A stretch of DNA of 49,162 nucleotides from Candidatus Hydrogenedentota bacterium (GTDB taxonomy: Bacteria > Hydrogenedentota > Hydrogenedentia > Hydrogenedentales > SLHB01): the NCBI GenBank assembly GCA_020848835.1, contig JADLHJ010000117.1:1-49162 (forward strand), read 5' to 3'. Each line of letters begins with the position of its first letter. Position 1 is the stretch's first letter. A model generated the notes under the pieces. That model was not told the origin of the DNA and did no database searches. It worked only from the letters and a program-made list of their open reading frames with translations. Below are positions 1-8,275 of this stretch, piece by piece. Position numbers and translations under genes: made by a program.

Positions 1-61
1 CGATGTGCCGTCGGGGCCGTTCAAACATCCGTCGTCGCCTCCTACGCGATTTCCGGAATCT

Positions 62-1126
62 CTACCATTCAAGACTTGCGGCGGTTTGGTATTCCGTCAC
101 GCGCGTCTCGAAGAAATTTTTCTCTTTACTGAGGTCGATCGTTTCGCTCATCCACGGGAACGGATTGCGCGATCCGTAGAGCGCGCGCAACCCGATGCGT
201 TCGAGCCGGCGATCGGCCACGTGTTGAACATACTCTCGGAAGAGGTTCGCATTCAAGCCCAAAATACCTTTTGGCAGACAATCTTCCGCGTACTGAATTT
301 CGTACTTCACCGCTTCTCGGATCATTTCGCAGATCTCTTCCTGCAATTCAGGCGTCCACACACCCGCATTTTCTTCTTTGATCGTGTTGATGAGATCGAC
401 GCCGAAGTTCAGGTGGATCGTTTCGTCGCGCAGGATGTATTGGAACTGTTCGCCGATGCCGGTCATGCGGTTTTGACGGTGGAAGGAGAGAATCATCACA
501 AAGCCGCTGTAGAAGAAGATGCCTTCCATGATGACGTAGAACCCGACGAGGTTCTTAATAAATTGCTGGATGCCCTCGGTCGTTTCCGTCGAGAACCCGT
601 CGCGCATTACGTCCGCAGTAAGGTTCATGACGAAGTCGTCTTTCCCCTGGATCGATGCGACTTCGTGGTACATATTGAAGACTTCGCGCTCGTCGAGACC
701 GAGCGATTCGACGATGTAGTGGAAGGTGTGGGTGTGCACGGCTTCTTCGAAGGCTTGGCGCAGGAGATACTGCCGCGCTTCCGGATTCGTGATGTGCTTG
801 AAGATCGCGAGGACGATGTTGTTGCCTACGAGGCTTTCACCCGTGCTGAAGAACCCGAGGTTGCGCATGATTACCTGGCGCTCGGCATCGCTCAGCGCAT
901 CGGACTTCCACAGCTCGATGTCGCGCTGCATCGGCACTTCGCTCGGCAGCCAATTGTTGTTGCAGCCGTTGAGGTAATGTTCCCACGCCCAGTGATACTT
1001 CAAGGGCATGAGCTGGTTCACGTCCACCTGCTTGCAGTTCAACAGGCGTTTGTCTTCCACATTGATACGCTTGGTCAAGTCGTATGACTGTGGCGCCATC
1101 CCCGTGGCTGTGCAACATGCTGACAT
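62..1126 (-). CDS. nrdB: Ribonucleotide reductase small subunit, class Ic type (Mn/Fe, Phe at radical site)
   Basis: A 354-residue R2 protein, the radical-generating partner of the NrdA encoded upstream on the same strand; together they reduce ribonucleoside diphosphates in the cytoplasm. Six carboxylate/His metal ligands are visible: E97, E128, H131, E201, E235 and H238. Their spacing is identical to that of the Chlamydia trachomatis R2. The residue four after H131, where class Ia/Ib enzymes carry the radical Tyr, is F135 (codon at 722-724), and the first ligand is Glu rather than Asp. Both are hallmarks of class Ic enzymes, which store the oxidising equivalent in a Mn(IV)/Fe(III) cofactor. 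The ATG at 1126 is preceded by a GGGAG-type ribosome site about 12 nt away. The gene is separated from nrdA by two small genes. The family assignment is very secure; the metal content is inferred from the signature. Confidence 0.96.
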   Translation of the reverse strand: MSACCTATGMAPQSYDLTKRINVEDKRLLNCKQVDVNQLMPLKYHWAWEHYLNGCNNNWLPSEVPMQRDIELWKSDALSDAERQVIMRNLGFFSTGESLVGNNIVLAIFKHITNPEARQYLLRQAFEEAVHTHTFHYIVESLGLDEREVFNMYHEVASIQGKDDFVMNLTADVMRDGFSTETTEGIQQFIKNLVGFYVIMEGIFFYSGFVMILSFHRQNRMTGIGEQFQYILRDETIHLNFGVDLINTIKEENAGVWTPELQEEICEMIREAVKYEIQYAEDCLPKGILGLNANLFREYVQHVADRRLERIGLRALYGSRNPFPWMSETIDLSKEKNFFETRVTEYQTAASLEW

Positions 1127-1220
1127 CGTCTAACTTCTCCCTTCCGCTTAACTGATTACTAACAGCACGAGACCCTGTGCTCGTGCTCCTGCTCGTCTTC
1201 GTATTCGTACTCGAATCAAT

Positions 1221-1637
1221 CTATGACGGATCAACTTCTATATCGACGCTTTGCGATGGGCTACCCGTCACGGTAACCGTCACCGTTTTGCCTGCTGCAA
1301 AACCACCATCGATCACGCGCGTGACCGCAAAACTGATTGGCTGCTGCGGGTTTGTGCCTTCCACCCGAATACGCAAGGCGTCCGCATCGCCGACTTTGTC
1401 CATTGATACGAAGTTCAACTGTGTGTGGACCGGCTGTACCGGTATCAACAGCACGTTTCCGCCAACATTCTCCTGCGCATTGAAATCGCGCAATTTAATT
1501 ACCGACACCGAAATGTCCGTCGCCTTGTTTTCAATGCGAACGAAGAATCCATTCGCGAGCGGACATCCTTGCAACACCATTGCTGCTGCAACTAGCAGTG
1601 GCAATTTGGAGCTTCGTGCGCGTATCGAATCACTCAT
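1221..1637 (-). CDS. Small putative lipoprotein inside the nrdA-nrdB operon
   Basis: I do not recognise a family. The 138-residue product starts with a basic n-region, a hydrophobic stretch (about residues 12-23) and a plausible lipobox LQG|C with Cys25, so it is probably a lipid-anchored periplasmic protein. The remainder is Val/Thr/Ile-rich with alternating hydrophobic residues, suggesting a small beta-sandwich. The ATG at 1637 is chosen over an upstream TTG at 1685 because the signal peptide then begins near the N-terminus and a GAGAAG site precedes it. It lies 44 nt after the other small lipoprotein gene and 94 nt before nrdB. Both small proteins are 138 residues, with the Cys-Pro start followed by an F-V-x-I-x-N core, so they may be distant paralogues (inference). 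Confidence 0.6.
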   Translation of the reverse strand: MSDSIRARSSKLPLLVAAAMVLQGCPLANGFFVRIENKATDISVSVIKLRDFNAQENVGGNVLLIPVQPVHTQLNFVSMDKVGDADALRIRVEGTNPQQPISFAVTRVIDGGFAAGKTVTVTVTGSPSQSVDIEVDPS

Positions 1638-1681
1638 TTCATACTTCTCATCAGGCTGTCCAGTCAGTTCATCAGCAGCCT

Positions 1682-2098
1682 TCAAGTAATCTCGTCAAGT
1701 TCCATGTGATCGTCAAAAATCGTGGCCACAAAATTGTGGTCTTCGGCAAACTCAAGCACGCCTTGTGTGAGGGTCCCTCCCCCCTGGCCGTTGTCTACAT
1801 TCACAACTTCGATGAGAAGCGCGTTGCCGCCCTCCGTTTCACTAAGCGAAATGGTAATTGTCCTTGTCCGCCCCGGGCGCACATTTGGCCCGCGCAACAG
1901 GTCGTCCGATGTCGGCTGCCCAATGGAATCATCGAATATTTTCACCACAGACGCGGCTTTGGTAGTGGACTCATTGACAATTTTCACCGTGAATGATGGT
2001 CCGCGTGGGCACGATGAACATACAGCAAGCAGCAAGACCGGCATTACGCATTTGGCCGCCAGTATTACCGCGCCAGTCATGCGTGCCGTGCGTTTCAT
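1682..2098 (-). CDS. Small putative exported/lipoprotein overlapping the nrdA stop
   Basis: Unrecognised 138-residue protein. The start ATG overlaps the nrdA stop (TGATG at 2096-2100), so translation is probably coupled to nrdA. The N-terminus is a signal peptide: basic MKRTAR, a long hydrophobic stretch to about residue 27, then VCSSC around residues 26-30. The lipobox is not canonical, so lipid anchoring is less sure than for its neighbour. The mature part reads as a small beta-rich domain (TVKIVNES..., TRTITISL..., ALLIEVVNV) with an acidic tail. The stop at 1682 is 44 nt before the next small lipoprotein gene. A secreted protein translationally coupled to a cytosolic nucleotide-metabolism gene is odd, and no link to RNR function is visible in the sequence. 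Confidence 0.6.
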   Translation of the reverse strand: MKRTARMTGAVILAAKCVMPVLLLAVCSSCPRGPSFTVKIVNESTTKAASVVKIFDDSIGQPTSDDLLRGPNVRPGRTRTITISLSETEGGNALLIEVVNVDNGQGGGTLTQGVLEFAEDHNFVATIFDDHMELDEIT

Positions 2099-4938
2099 CA
2101 CTGGCACGCTTCGCAGTCCGGATCGAGAATGCTGCATGCCTTTGGAACTGGCGCCGCGATCGGCACAGCATCGTTGTCGTCGCGCTGTAGCGTGATGTTC
2201 GACGACGCGGACTTGTGCTTCATCCACCGCGGTTGGATGCCGCGTTTGTTCACATCCAGTGTGGACTTCTCGACCTGCGTTGCGCCGAGGCTGCGCAGGT
2301 AGTAGGTGGTCTTGAGGCCTTTGCGCCAGGCGAACTGGTACATTTCGCTGAGCTTCTTGCCGCTTGGCGTGGCGAGATACAAGTTCAGCGATTGGCCCAT
2401 GTCGATCCACTTTTGCCGACGGCTCGCGCATTCGACCAGCCACGCCGAATCCATTTCAAATGCGGTGACATATTTCGCGCGGAGGTGATCGGGGATGCGC
2501 TCGATCTCCGCCAGGCAGCCGTCGAAATACTTCAGGTCTTCGACCATTTCCGCATCCCAGAGGCCGAGCGCCTTCAGATCGTTCACGAGGTAGGTGTTCA
2601 CCCAGGTGAACTCGCCGCTGAGGTTCGATTTTGCGAAGAGGTGCTTGTACATCGGTTCGATCGATTGCGTAACGCCGGTGATGTTCGAGATTGTCGCCGT
2701 GGGCGCGATGGCCATGGTGTTGCTGTTGCGCATGCCGTTTTTCTTTAAGGCGTCGCGCACAACCTGCCACTTCATGGTCACCGAAGCGTCCACATCGACG
2801 TCACCACCGCGTTCCTTTGCCAACAGCGCCACGGTGTCGATCGGGAGCAAGCCGCGGCTCCATTTCGATCCTTCGTAGCTGGGATATTGCCCGCGCTCTG
2901 CCGCCAACTCCGTTGACGCGAGAATCGCGTAGTACGAGATCATTTCCATGCTGCGATCGGCGAACTCCACGGCGGCATCGCTCGCGTAGCTGATGTCCTG
3001 GTTGTAGAGCGCATCCTGGAAGCCCATGATGCCGAGGCCCACCGGGCGGTGCTTCATGTTTGCGTTCCGCGCTTCCTGCGTCGGGTAGTAATTGATGTCG
3101 ATGACGTTGTCGAGCATGCGGACTGCTGTCCGCACCGTGCCCGCGAGCAGTTCTTCGTCAAGACCGTTTGCCGTCGTGTGCACACCGAGATTAATCGAAC
3201 CGAGGTTGCACACCGCCGTTTCTTCGGCGGACGTGTTCAGCAAAATTTCGGTGCAGAGGTTGGAGCAGTGCACGACACCTGCGTGGTCCTGTGGCGAACG
3301 GATGTTCGAGGGATCCTTAAACGTAATCCACGGGTGGCCCGTCTCGAACAACATCGACAGCATCTTGCGCCACAGCACAGCCGCTTCGACTTTCTTGTGC
3401 TGACGCATTGCGCCGCGCTCGGCCATCGCTTCGTATTCGAGGTAACGCTTCTCGAAGGCCGCGCCGTATAAGTGATGAAGGTCCGGCGTCTCGTAAGGGT
3501 TGAAGAGCGTCCATTGGCCTTCCTTCGCAACGCGCTTCATGAACAGGTCGGGGATCCAGTTTGCCGTGTGCATGTCGTGGGTGCGGCGGCGTTCATCGCC
3601 CGTGTTTTTGCGCAGTTCGAGGAAGTCCTCGATGTCGAGGTGCCACGTCTCGATGTACGCGCACATCGCGCCTTTGCGCTTACCGCCCTGGTTCACCGCC
3701 ACGGCGGTGTCGTTCGCGACCTTCAAGAAGGGAATGACGCCCTGGCTCTGGCCGTTCGTCCCCTTGATGTAGCCCCCCGTCGCGCGAACGTTACTCCAAT
3801 CGTTCCCCAGACCACCGGCCCATTTCGACAGCCGTGCGTCGTCGGAAATCACTTTGAAGATGTGTTCGAGATCATCATCGATCGTGGAGAGGTAGCACGA
3901 GCTGAGCTGCGGATGCAGCGTGCCGCTGTTGAAGAGCGTCGGCGTGCTGGAGGTGAAGAGGAAGCGCGAGAGTACTTCGTAAAACTCGATCGCACGTTCT
4001 TCTTTCTGATCGCCTTCGTTGATCGCGAGGCCCATCGCGACGCGCATCCAGAAGTACTGTGGCGTCTCGATGCGGCGTCCGCGATTATGGATCAAGTACC
4101 GGTCATACAGCGTTTGCAGACCCATGTACGTGAACTGCAAGTCGCGTTCGAGATCGAGCGCCCCCGCGATGCGCTCGAGATCGAACTCCAGCAAAGCCGG
4201 ACTCAGGCGTTCCAGTTTGACGCCTTCAGCGAGATAATGTTTGAAGTGCGAGCGATGCACGGCATCGACCGAACCAACTTCGACGCCTGAGGGCAGCACT
4301 TCGGAATAGATAACATTCAATAGCAGACGCGATGCGACGTAGGTGTAGGCCGGGTCGCGTTCGATGCGCGCTTTTGCCGCGAAGATGCAGGCCTTCGCAA
4401 TTTCGTTTGGCGAGATTCCGTCGTAGAGGGTTTGGATGACTTCATCGTTCATCTGCTCGACAGCGACGAGCTCTTCGTAGCCCTGCGAGGCTTCGATGAG
4501 TTTGCGGCGGATCCGGTTGGGCTGTAGGCGTTCGCGCGAGCCGTCCGGCGAGGTAACGTGAAATTCGGCTTGGGGCATACCGCCGAGGGTTGTGTCCCCG
4601 CGCAGCGCACGCGCCTTCTTGCGGTCTTCGCGATAGACGATGTATCGGCGAGCGACGGTGTAGTAGCCCGCCTTCATGAGGTGGCGTTCGACGGCATCCT
4701 GAATTGCTTCGACTTCAAGGTCTTCACCGCTGGCTGCTCGGGCCATCGCTTCTTGGATAACCGTATTGGAGATTTCCGTGGCCCGAAGTGCTGTGACTTC
4801 GTCGAGCGGCGAGTCCATCTCCAGTGCCAAATCCGCTTTGAAAGCCTTCTCTATGGCCTTCAGAATGCGCTCGCCTTCAAAGGTTACGGTGCGCCCATCG
4901 CGTTTCGTTACCGTCTGTGCCGGTTTTGCCTCAATCAC
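2098..4938 (-). CDS. nrdA: Ribonucleoside-diphosphate reductase large (catalytic) subunit, two ATP-cones
   Basis: Catalytic alpha subunit, 946 residues, longer than E. coli NrdA (about 760) because of an extra N-terminal regulatory region. ATP-cone 1 covers about residues 8-110 (VTKRDGRTVTF). A second cone-like domain starts near 127 (VTSPDGSRERLQPNRIRRKL) and corresponds to the single E. coli cone. Active-site residues are in place: C348 and C577 (redox pair), the N560-L-C562-T-E564 motif with the thiyl-radical Cys, the radical-transfer Tyr pair Y879-Y880, and the C-terminal shuttle cysteines C942 and C945. The start is GTG at 4938, supported by AAGGAGG 9 nt upstream. It is the first gene of a minus-strand operon nrdA, two small lipoprotein genes, nrdB. 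Two ATP-cones are also found in the NrdA of other bacteria, including Chlamydia-type enzymes. Confidence 0.97.
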   Translation of the reverse strand: MIEAKPAQTVTKRDGRTVTFEGERILKAIEKAFKADLALEMDSPLDEVTALRATEISNTVIQEAMARAASGEDLEVEAIQDAVERHLMKAGYYTVARRYIVYREDRKKARALRGDTTLGGMPQAEFHVTSPDGSRERLQPNRIRRKLIEASQGYEELVAVEQMNDEVIQTLYDGISPNEIAKACIFAAKARIERDPAYTYVASRLLLNVIYSEVLPSGVEVGSVDAVHRSHFKHYLAEGVKLERLSPALLEFDLERIAGALDLERDLQFTYMGLQTLYDRYLIHNRGRRIETPQYFWMRVAMGLAINEGDQKEERAIEFYEVLSRFLFTSSTPTLFNSGTLHPQLSSCYLSTIDDDLEHIFKVISDDARLSKWAGGLGNDWSNVRATGGYIKGTNGQSQGVIPFLKVANDTAVAVNQGGKRKGAMCAYIETWHLDIEDFLELRKNTGDERRRTHDMHTANWIPDLFMKRVAKEGQWTLFNPYETPDLHHLYGAAFEKRYLEYEAMAERGAMRQHKKVEAAVLWRKMLSMLFETGHPWITFKDPSNIRSPQDHAGVVHCSNLCTEILLNTSAEETAVCNLGSINLGVHTTANGLDEELLAGTVRTAVRMLDNVIDINYYPTQEARNANMKHRPVGLGIMGFQDALYNQDISYASDAAVEFADRSMEMISYYAILASTELAAERGQYPSYEGSKWSRGLLPIDTVALLAKERGGDVDVDASVTMKWQVVRDALKKNGMRNSNTMAIAPTATISNITGVTQSIEPMYKHLFAKSNLSGEFTWVNTYLVNDLKALGLWDAEMVEDLKYFDGCLAEIERIPDHLRAKYVTAFEMDSAWLVECASRRQKWIDMGQSLNLYLATPSGKKLSEMYQFAWRKGLKTTYYLRSLGATQVEKSTLDVNKRGIQPRWMKHKSASSNITLQRDDNDAVPIAAPVPKACSILDPDCEACQ

Positions 4939-5243
4939 TCCCCAAATCCTCCTTCCGCGTCGTCAGGCACAGACCACCGCTCCAGGCCCATGCAAATCCA
5001 TCACCAGGTAATACTTACCGAGCGCCGCGTCTGCCGTTGATCCGGCATTGGTCACATGCCAAAGCTAAAGGCAATACGCCCCCATATCCGCTCACGAGCA
5101 GACACAGAGATAGCGCGACGGTTGTTCAAATAGTCAAAAGAAAAAACAGTGTGAAGGGCCGCCCTTGCCCAGCCACCCCTGCCTTGGACCGGCCCTACTA
5201 TTGCACCCAGCAGTAACCGGTTGGGGCCGACCACTGCGGCGCA
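4939..5243 (-). other. Long untranslated leader of nrdA
   Basis: About 300 nt separate the predicted nrdA promoter from its GTG start. No convincing gene lies here; a 66-codon frame (5052-5252) has no homology I recognise. Two pairing segments, AGGGCCG (5196 to 5190, read on the minus strand) and CGGCCCT (5161 to 5155), can form a stem. It is followed after 8 nt by a U-rich tract (positions 5146-5136), so a weak attenuator is possible. The sequence shows the pairing; any regulatory role is speculation. I recognise no known riboswitch class. Confidence 0.3.
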
Positions 5244-5246
5244 AAC

Positions 5247-5293
5247 ACACAATATACTGTGGTGCTTTGGAATGTCAATACCAAATTTAGCGG
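5247..5293 (-). promoter_or_regulatory. Pair of NrdR-box-like operators
   Basis: Box 1 (5247-5262) matches the 16-bp NrdR consensus acaCwAtATaTwGtgt at 14 positions. Box 2 (5278-5293) is weaker, 10 of 16, but keeps all six of the most conserved bases (C, A, A, T, T, G). The two start exactly 31 bp apart, the helical phasing typical of tandem NrdR boxes. They overlap the -10 and flank the -35 of the nrdA promoter. NrdR is the ATP/dATP-sensing repressor of RNR operons; no nrdR gene is in this window. Confidence 0.6.
5251..5278 (-). promoter_or_regulatory. Predicted sigma-70-type promoter of nrdA
   Basis: Reading the minus strand, a perfect -35 TTGACA (5278-5273) is followed after 16 nt by a -10 TATATT (5256-5251). 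It is the best sigma-70-like promoter I noticed in the window and points at nrdA. Both elements overlap the NrdR-like boxes described separately, which fits repression by occlusion. The transcription start would be near 5244. Confidence 0.7.
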
Positions 5294-5432
5294 TACGAGG
5301 ATTTCGAGTTAACTCGGCATTTCCCGTCTACTTTGCGCATTATTTGACCGCCTTTCGTCAAGTGTTAGCCGCAGGTTAGCGCTTTTCGAGTTTCGCGTCT
5401 GTATCGTGCTAAACTTCGCCCTTCACGGGCTT

Positions 5433-5452
5433 GAAAAATCATTTGATTTTTC
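5433..5452. repeat. Perfect 9-bp inverted repeat upstream of the PAS-protein gene
   Basis: GAAAAATCA (5433-5441) and TGATTTTTC (5444-5452) are perfect inverted arms with a 2-bp spacer, 93 bp before the ATG at 5546. It could be an operator for the downstream gene or a fragment of a terminator. No function can be assigned. Confidence 0.35.
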
Positions 5453-5545
5453 GTTCCAAAACGGACCGGATGACGCCAGGTGCCCATAGTAATTGGGAGG
5501 TACCGGCGGTGGCCGGGTTGATCGTTGGTGGGAAGGAATCTAGAG

Positions 5546-6163
5546 ATGCGCCAATCCTGGCGGGTGCGATACGCCATAGATTCGAATGATACGATTGATT
5601 TCGTGAACAAGGACTGGGACGCCTTCGCCTTCCAGAACTCGGGGGCGGAGGTGCTGGGCGACAAGGTCCTCGGTCGTTCAATATGGGACTTCATGGCCGA
5701 TGCCCAAACCTGTGAGTTCTACCGAATCATGTTGGAGCAGGTGAGGGGTGGGCGCGGTCCAATCCAGTTTGGATTTCGCTGCGATGCTGACAGTCAGCGG
5801 CGCTTCCTCGGTATGAACATCGCCCGCTCAGACAATTACCGGATTGAATTCACGGTTACGCCTATTGTCATGCAAACGCGGCGCGCGATTTCGTTGCTAC
5901 ACCCGGACGCAGAACGGCTCGAGCAAATGGTGACGGTTTGCAGTTGGTGCAAACGCGTTCGTTGTGCAGATGCAAGGTGGCTTGAGATTGAAGAGGCCAT
6001 GCCGCTGGTGCAACCGTTCAGGGGCAACAAGGTACCTCGCATTACGCATGGTATGTGCGCCGATTGCCTGGCTACCGAAACGCGCTTGCTGAACGAGCAC
6101 GTGGAAACGGATTACCGGATGATTTCATTCGGCGAATTGGCAGAGCCTGATGCTCGCGATTAG
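5546..6163 (+). CDS. PAS-like sensor protein with C-terminal CSWC...CADC domain
   Basis: 205-residue soluble protein without membrane segments. The N-terminal part (about residues 8-110) looks like a small PAS-type domain: IDSNDTIDFVNKDWDAFA, then GRSIWDFM, then an EFTVTP strand. The C-terminal part carries the motif VCSWCKRV (C132, C135), a W, and THGMCADCL (H168, C171, C174). This four-Cys arrangement is often found at the end of bacterial PAS/GAF and response-regulator proteins and is probably a metal-binding or redox element. There is no kinase, GGDEF or DNA-binding domain, so output must go through a partner. The ATG at 5546 is preferred to an in-frame TTG at 5525 because GGAAGGA lies just upstream of it. 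It is transcribed away from nrdA. Confidence 0.75.
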   Translation: MRQSWRVRYAIDSNDTIDFVNKDWDAFAFQNSGAEVLGDKVLGRSIWDFMADAQTCEFYRIMLEQVRGGRGPIQFGFRCDADSQRRFLGMNIARSDNYRIEFTVTPIVMQTRRAISLLHPDAERLEQMVTVCSWCKRVRCADARWLEIEEAMPLVQPFRGNKVPRITHGMCADCLATETRLLNEHVETDYRMISFGELAEPDARD

Positions 6164-6204
6164 ACGTCATTGACCGCAACGGCTTAAATCGGTACCGTTG
6201 AACG

Positions 6205-7017
6205 ATGACTGACTTCACCCGCCTTTGCATTCACACCATGACCACGAAGCCCTGGTCGCTGCGCGAAACGATCGACGGGTACGTGCGGGCGGGCGTGCCG
6301 GGGATTACGGTGTGGCGGCAGCACGTCGAGCCCGTCGGCGCGGAAGAAGCCGGCCGCATGTTGCGCGAGTCTGAATTAAAGGTCGTGAGCTTGTGCCGGG
6401 GCGGCTTCTTTCCGGGGGTCACCCACGCGAAGCGGCAGCTCGCAATCGAAGACAACAAACGCGCGATAGACGAAGCGCAGGCCATAGGCGCGCCGCTGGT
6501 GGTGCTCGTATGTGGCGCGGTGCCGGGTATGGTGCTTGGCGAGGCGCGCAAGCAGATTCTCGATGGGATCGCGGCGGTGCTCGATCATGCCAAGCAGGCG
6601 CAGGTGAAACTCGGCATTGAGCCGCTTCACCCGATGTACGCGGACTCGCGCTCCGCGGTGAACACACTCGAGCAAGCGAACAATATGGTCTCCGCGCTGC
6701 AATCGCCCTGGGTGGGCGTCACGGTGGACGTTTACCATCTCTGGTGGGATCCCTTTCTGCAAAGCGAAATCAAGCGCGCCGGGAAAACGATATTCTCGTT
6801 TCATGTGTGCGACTGGCGCACGCCGACGCGTGACTTACTCAACGATCGCGGGTTGATGGGCGAGGGCTGCATCAAGATTCCGCTGATCCGCAAATGGGTC
6901 GAAGAGGCGGGGTTCAATGGGCCGGTTGAAGTTGAGATTTTTTCGGACGAGTATTGGGCGACCGACCAGGTCGAGTACGTTGAAAAGATTAAAGCGGCGT
7001 ATCTGAAACACTGTTAA
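6205..7017 (+). CDS. Sugar phosphate isomerase/epimerase family protein (xylose isomerase-like TIM barrel)
   Basis: 270 residues, the normal length for the AP-endonuclease-2/xylose isomerase-like TIM-barrel family. Typical N-terminal strand with LCIHTMTTKPWSLRETI, then KLGIEPLH (E139), VDVYHLWWDP (D175, H178), FSFHVCDW (H200) and VEVEIFSDEYW (E244). These are the expected divalent-metal ligands. It is cytoplasmic, with no signal peptide. Members isomerise or epimerise keto-sugars or inositol derivatives; the substrate cannot be read from sequence. It starts 41 nt after the PAS-protein gene, with no clear ribosome site. Its stop codon overlaps the stop of the convergent HEAT-repeat gene at 7014-7017. 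Confidence 0.85.
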   Translation: MTDFTRLCIHTMTTKPWSLRETIDGYVRAGVPGITVWRQHVEPVGAEEAGRMLRESELKVVSLCRGGFFPGVTHAKRQLAIEDNKRAIDEAQAIGAPLVVLVCGAVPGMVLGEARKQILDGIAAVLDHAKQAQVKLGIEPLHPMYADSRSAVNTLEQANNMVSALQSPWVGVTVDVYHLWWDPFLQSEIKRAGKTIFSFHVCDWRTPTRDLLNDRGLMGEGCIKIPLIRKWVEEAGFNGPVEVEIFSDEYWATDQVEYVEKIKAAYLKHC

Positions 7018-8114
7018 CGCTGAAGCGCGGACTGCTGAAGCGTTGGTGTCCCGGCACTTTCCGGCAATGACCTGCCCAAGTCTTTGAGTACGCGTTCCAC
7101 CGTTTCGCGGCGATGGATATCCCCCACGCTCGCGACTTCGGACACCACTGCCCACGCTGCCGGTGTATCCATGGCAACGAGATATTGGATGCCTTCTCCT
7201 ATCAGACCAATTTGAAACGATGTGCCTTCTTCGTCGGGGGTGAATTGCAGAGCGGACTTCACATGCGCCAATTCGTCTTTCGCTTTCAGCAGCGTCAATG
7301 CGCGCAACAATTGAAAGTGGCTCTTGCGCCATTCGTAGCTACGCTCTTCCAGCAACAACGCGATCGCAGGCGCGCTCTCTGCGTCACCTGCCTCACCAAG
7401 AGCACGCGCGGCCGTCGCGCGAATATCTGGAGCGTAGCCGCTATTGAACCACTTACGCAGTTCCGCAATCGACTGCGGACCACCGAGCGAACCGAGAATT
7501 TCCAGTTGATACAAAACAGCGCCATTAAGTCCCGATTCAAAGGTATGCAGATCCGACTGGTTCGCGCTCTGCAGAGACGCGATGACATCGGGAACGGCAT
7601 CTTGCCCGCGCGCGAGCAATTCGTCTCGCGCTTCGGCGCGCAGTGGGCCGTTTAGACCCGAAGCCTGGCCGGTCAACACGCGATTGGGCATTAGCCCTGG
7701 TGTTACTCGAACAAATTGCATCGCCGCACTCGCGCCCGCGACGAGAAAGAATGCTAAACCAACCACGATGAGTGCAGGAGATCGATTGCCGCGCGACAGG
7801 TATCGTTCTCGCTTCAAAACGATCCACCCTATGCCAGCGGCAAGCGTGACAATGGCAGCAATACCCGCAAGCGCAAATGCAAATACAATAGCCGCAACGC
7901 CCGCACCTTCGCCGCGCCCTGCAAGCGCCAAACCGGCGACCGCGCCCACAAACCAGGCTACGACACTCACACCTGTCGTCAGTGCGAAATTAATGGCGAG
8001 AGCGACGCCAAGCCGCCGATACCCCAAGCCGAGCGCGACAAATGCGATGCCGCTGAAAACCGCAATCATAGCGAACGCTACCGGCGCCGATAGTAAGAAT
8101 CGTTCAAGAAACAT
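7014..8114 (-). CDS. Membrane protein with four TM segments and C-terminal HEAT-like repeats
   Basis: 366 residues. Four hydrophobic helices span about residues 10-30, 37-60, 74-100 and 112-133. A soluble region follows, made of helical repeats that resemble HEAT/PBS-lyase repeats, for example DIRATAARALGEAGDAESAPAIALLLEE split by short loops. HEAT repeats usually mediate protein contacts; no catalytic motif is visible. The gene ends tail-to-tail with the isomerase-like gene, sharing a TTAA at 7014-7017. I know no precise family for it. Confidence 0.7.
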   Translation of the reverse strand: MFLERFLLSAPVAFAMIAVFSGIAFVALGLGYRRLGVALAINFALTTGVSVVAWFVGAVAGLALAGRGEGAGVAAIVFAFALAGIAAIVTLAAGIGWIVLKRERYLSRGNRSPALIVVGLAFFLVAGASAAMQFVRVTPGLMPNRVLTGQASGLNGPLRAEARDELLARGQDAVPDVIASLQSANQSDLHTFESGLNGAVLYQLEILGSLGGPQSIAELRKWFNSGYAPDIRATAARALGEAGDAESAPAIALLLEERSYEWRKSHFQLLRALTLLKAKDELAHVKSALQFTPDEEGTSFQIGLIGEGIQYLVAMDTPAAWAVVSEVASVGDIHRRETVERVLKDLGRSLPESAGTPTLQQSALQR

Positions 8115-8151
8115 TAGGCGTTATTTCCGTGACGCTGTCGCGCGGGTCGTA

Positions 8152-8187
8152 TCGCATGTATCCCATATGTCGCATATTTCACATACA
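8152..8187. repeat. Degenerate 9-bp tandem repeat (TCnCATAnn)
   Basis: Four consecutive 9-bp units begin TCGCATGTA, TCCCATATG, TCGCATATT, TCACATACA. They lie between the HEAT-repeat gene start and the DUF3748 gene, where both promoters would be expected. A similar 9-bp periodicity occurs at 9740-9766. The role is unknown: low-complexity DNA or clustered protein-binding half-sites. Confidence 0.45.
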
Positions 8188-8275
8188 TCCCTTTTATCGG
8201 CGGCTGCGTAATCGTAATCCAAATGCCTTTTTTCGTACACTCTTGCGGGTGCCTTTCACTTTTTGAGGGGGTCAA

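Noticed and set aside
5..1087. A 360-codon plus-strand frame opposite nrdB
   Set aside because: Entirely antisense to nrdB, which has all active-site residues; no recognisable protein features.
3472..4290. A 272-codon plus-strand frame opposite nrdA
   Set aside because: Antisense shadow; no domain and no ribosome site.
5052..5252. A 66-codon minus-strand frame in the nrdA leader
   Set aside because: It would begin within the predicted promoter region, has no ribosome site and no conserved features.
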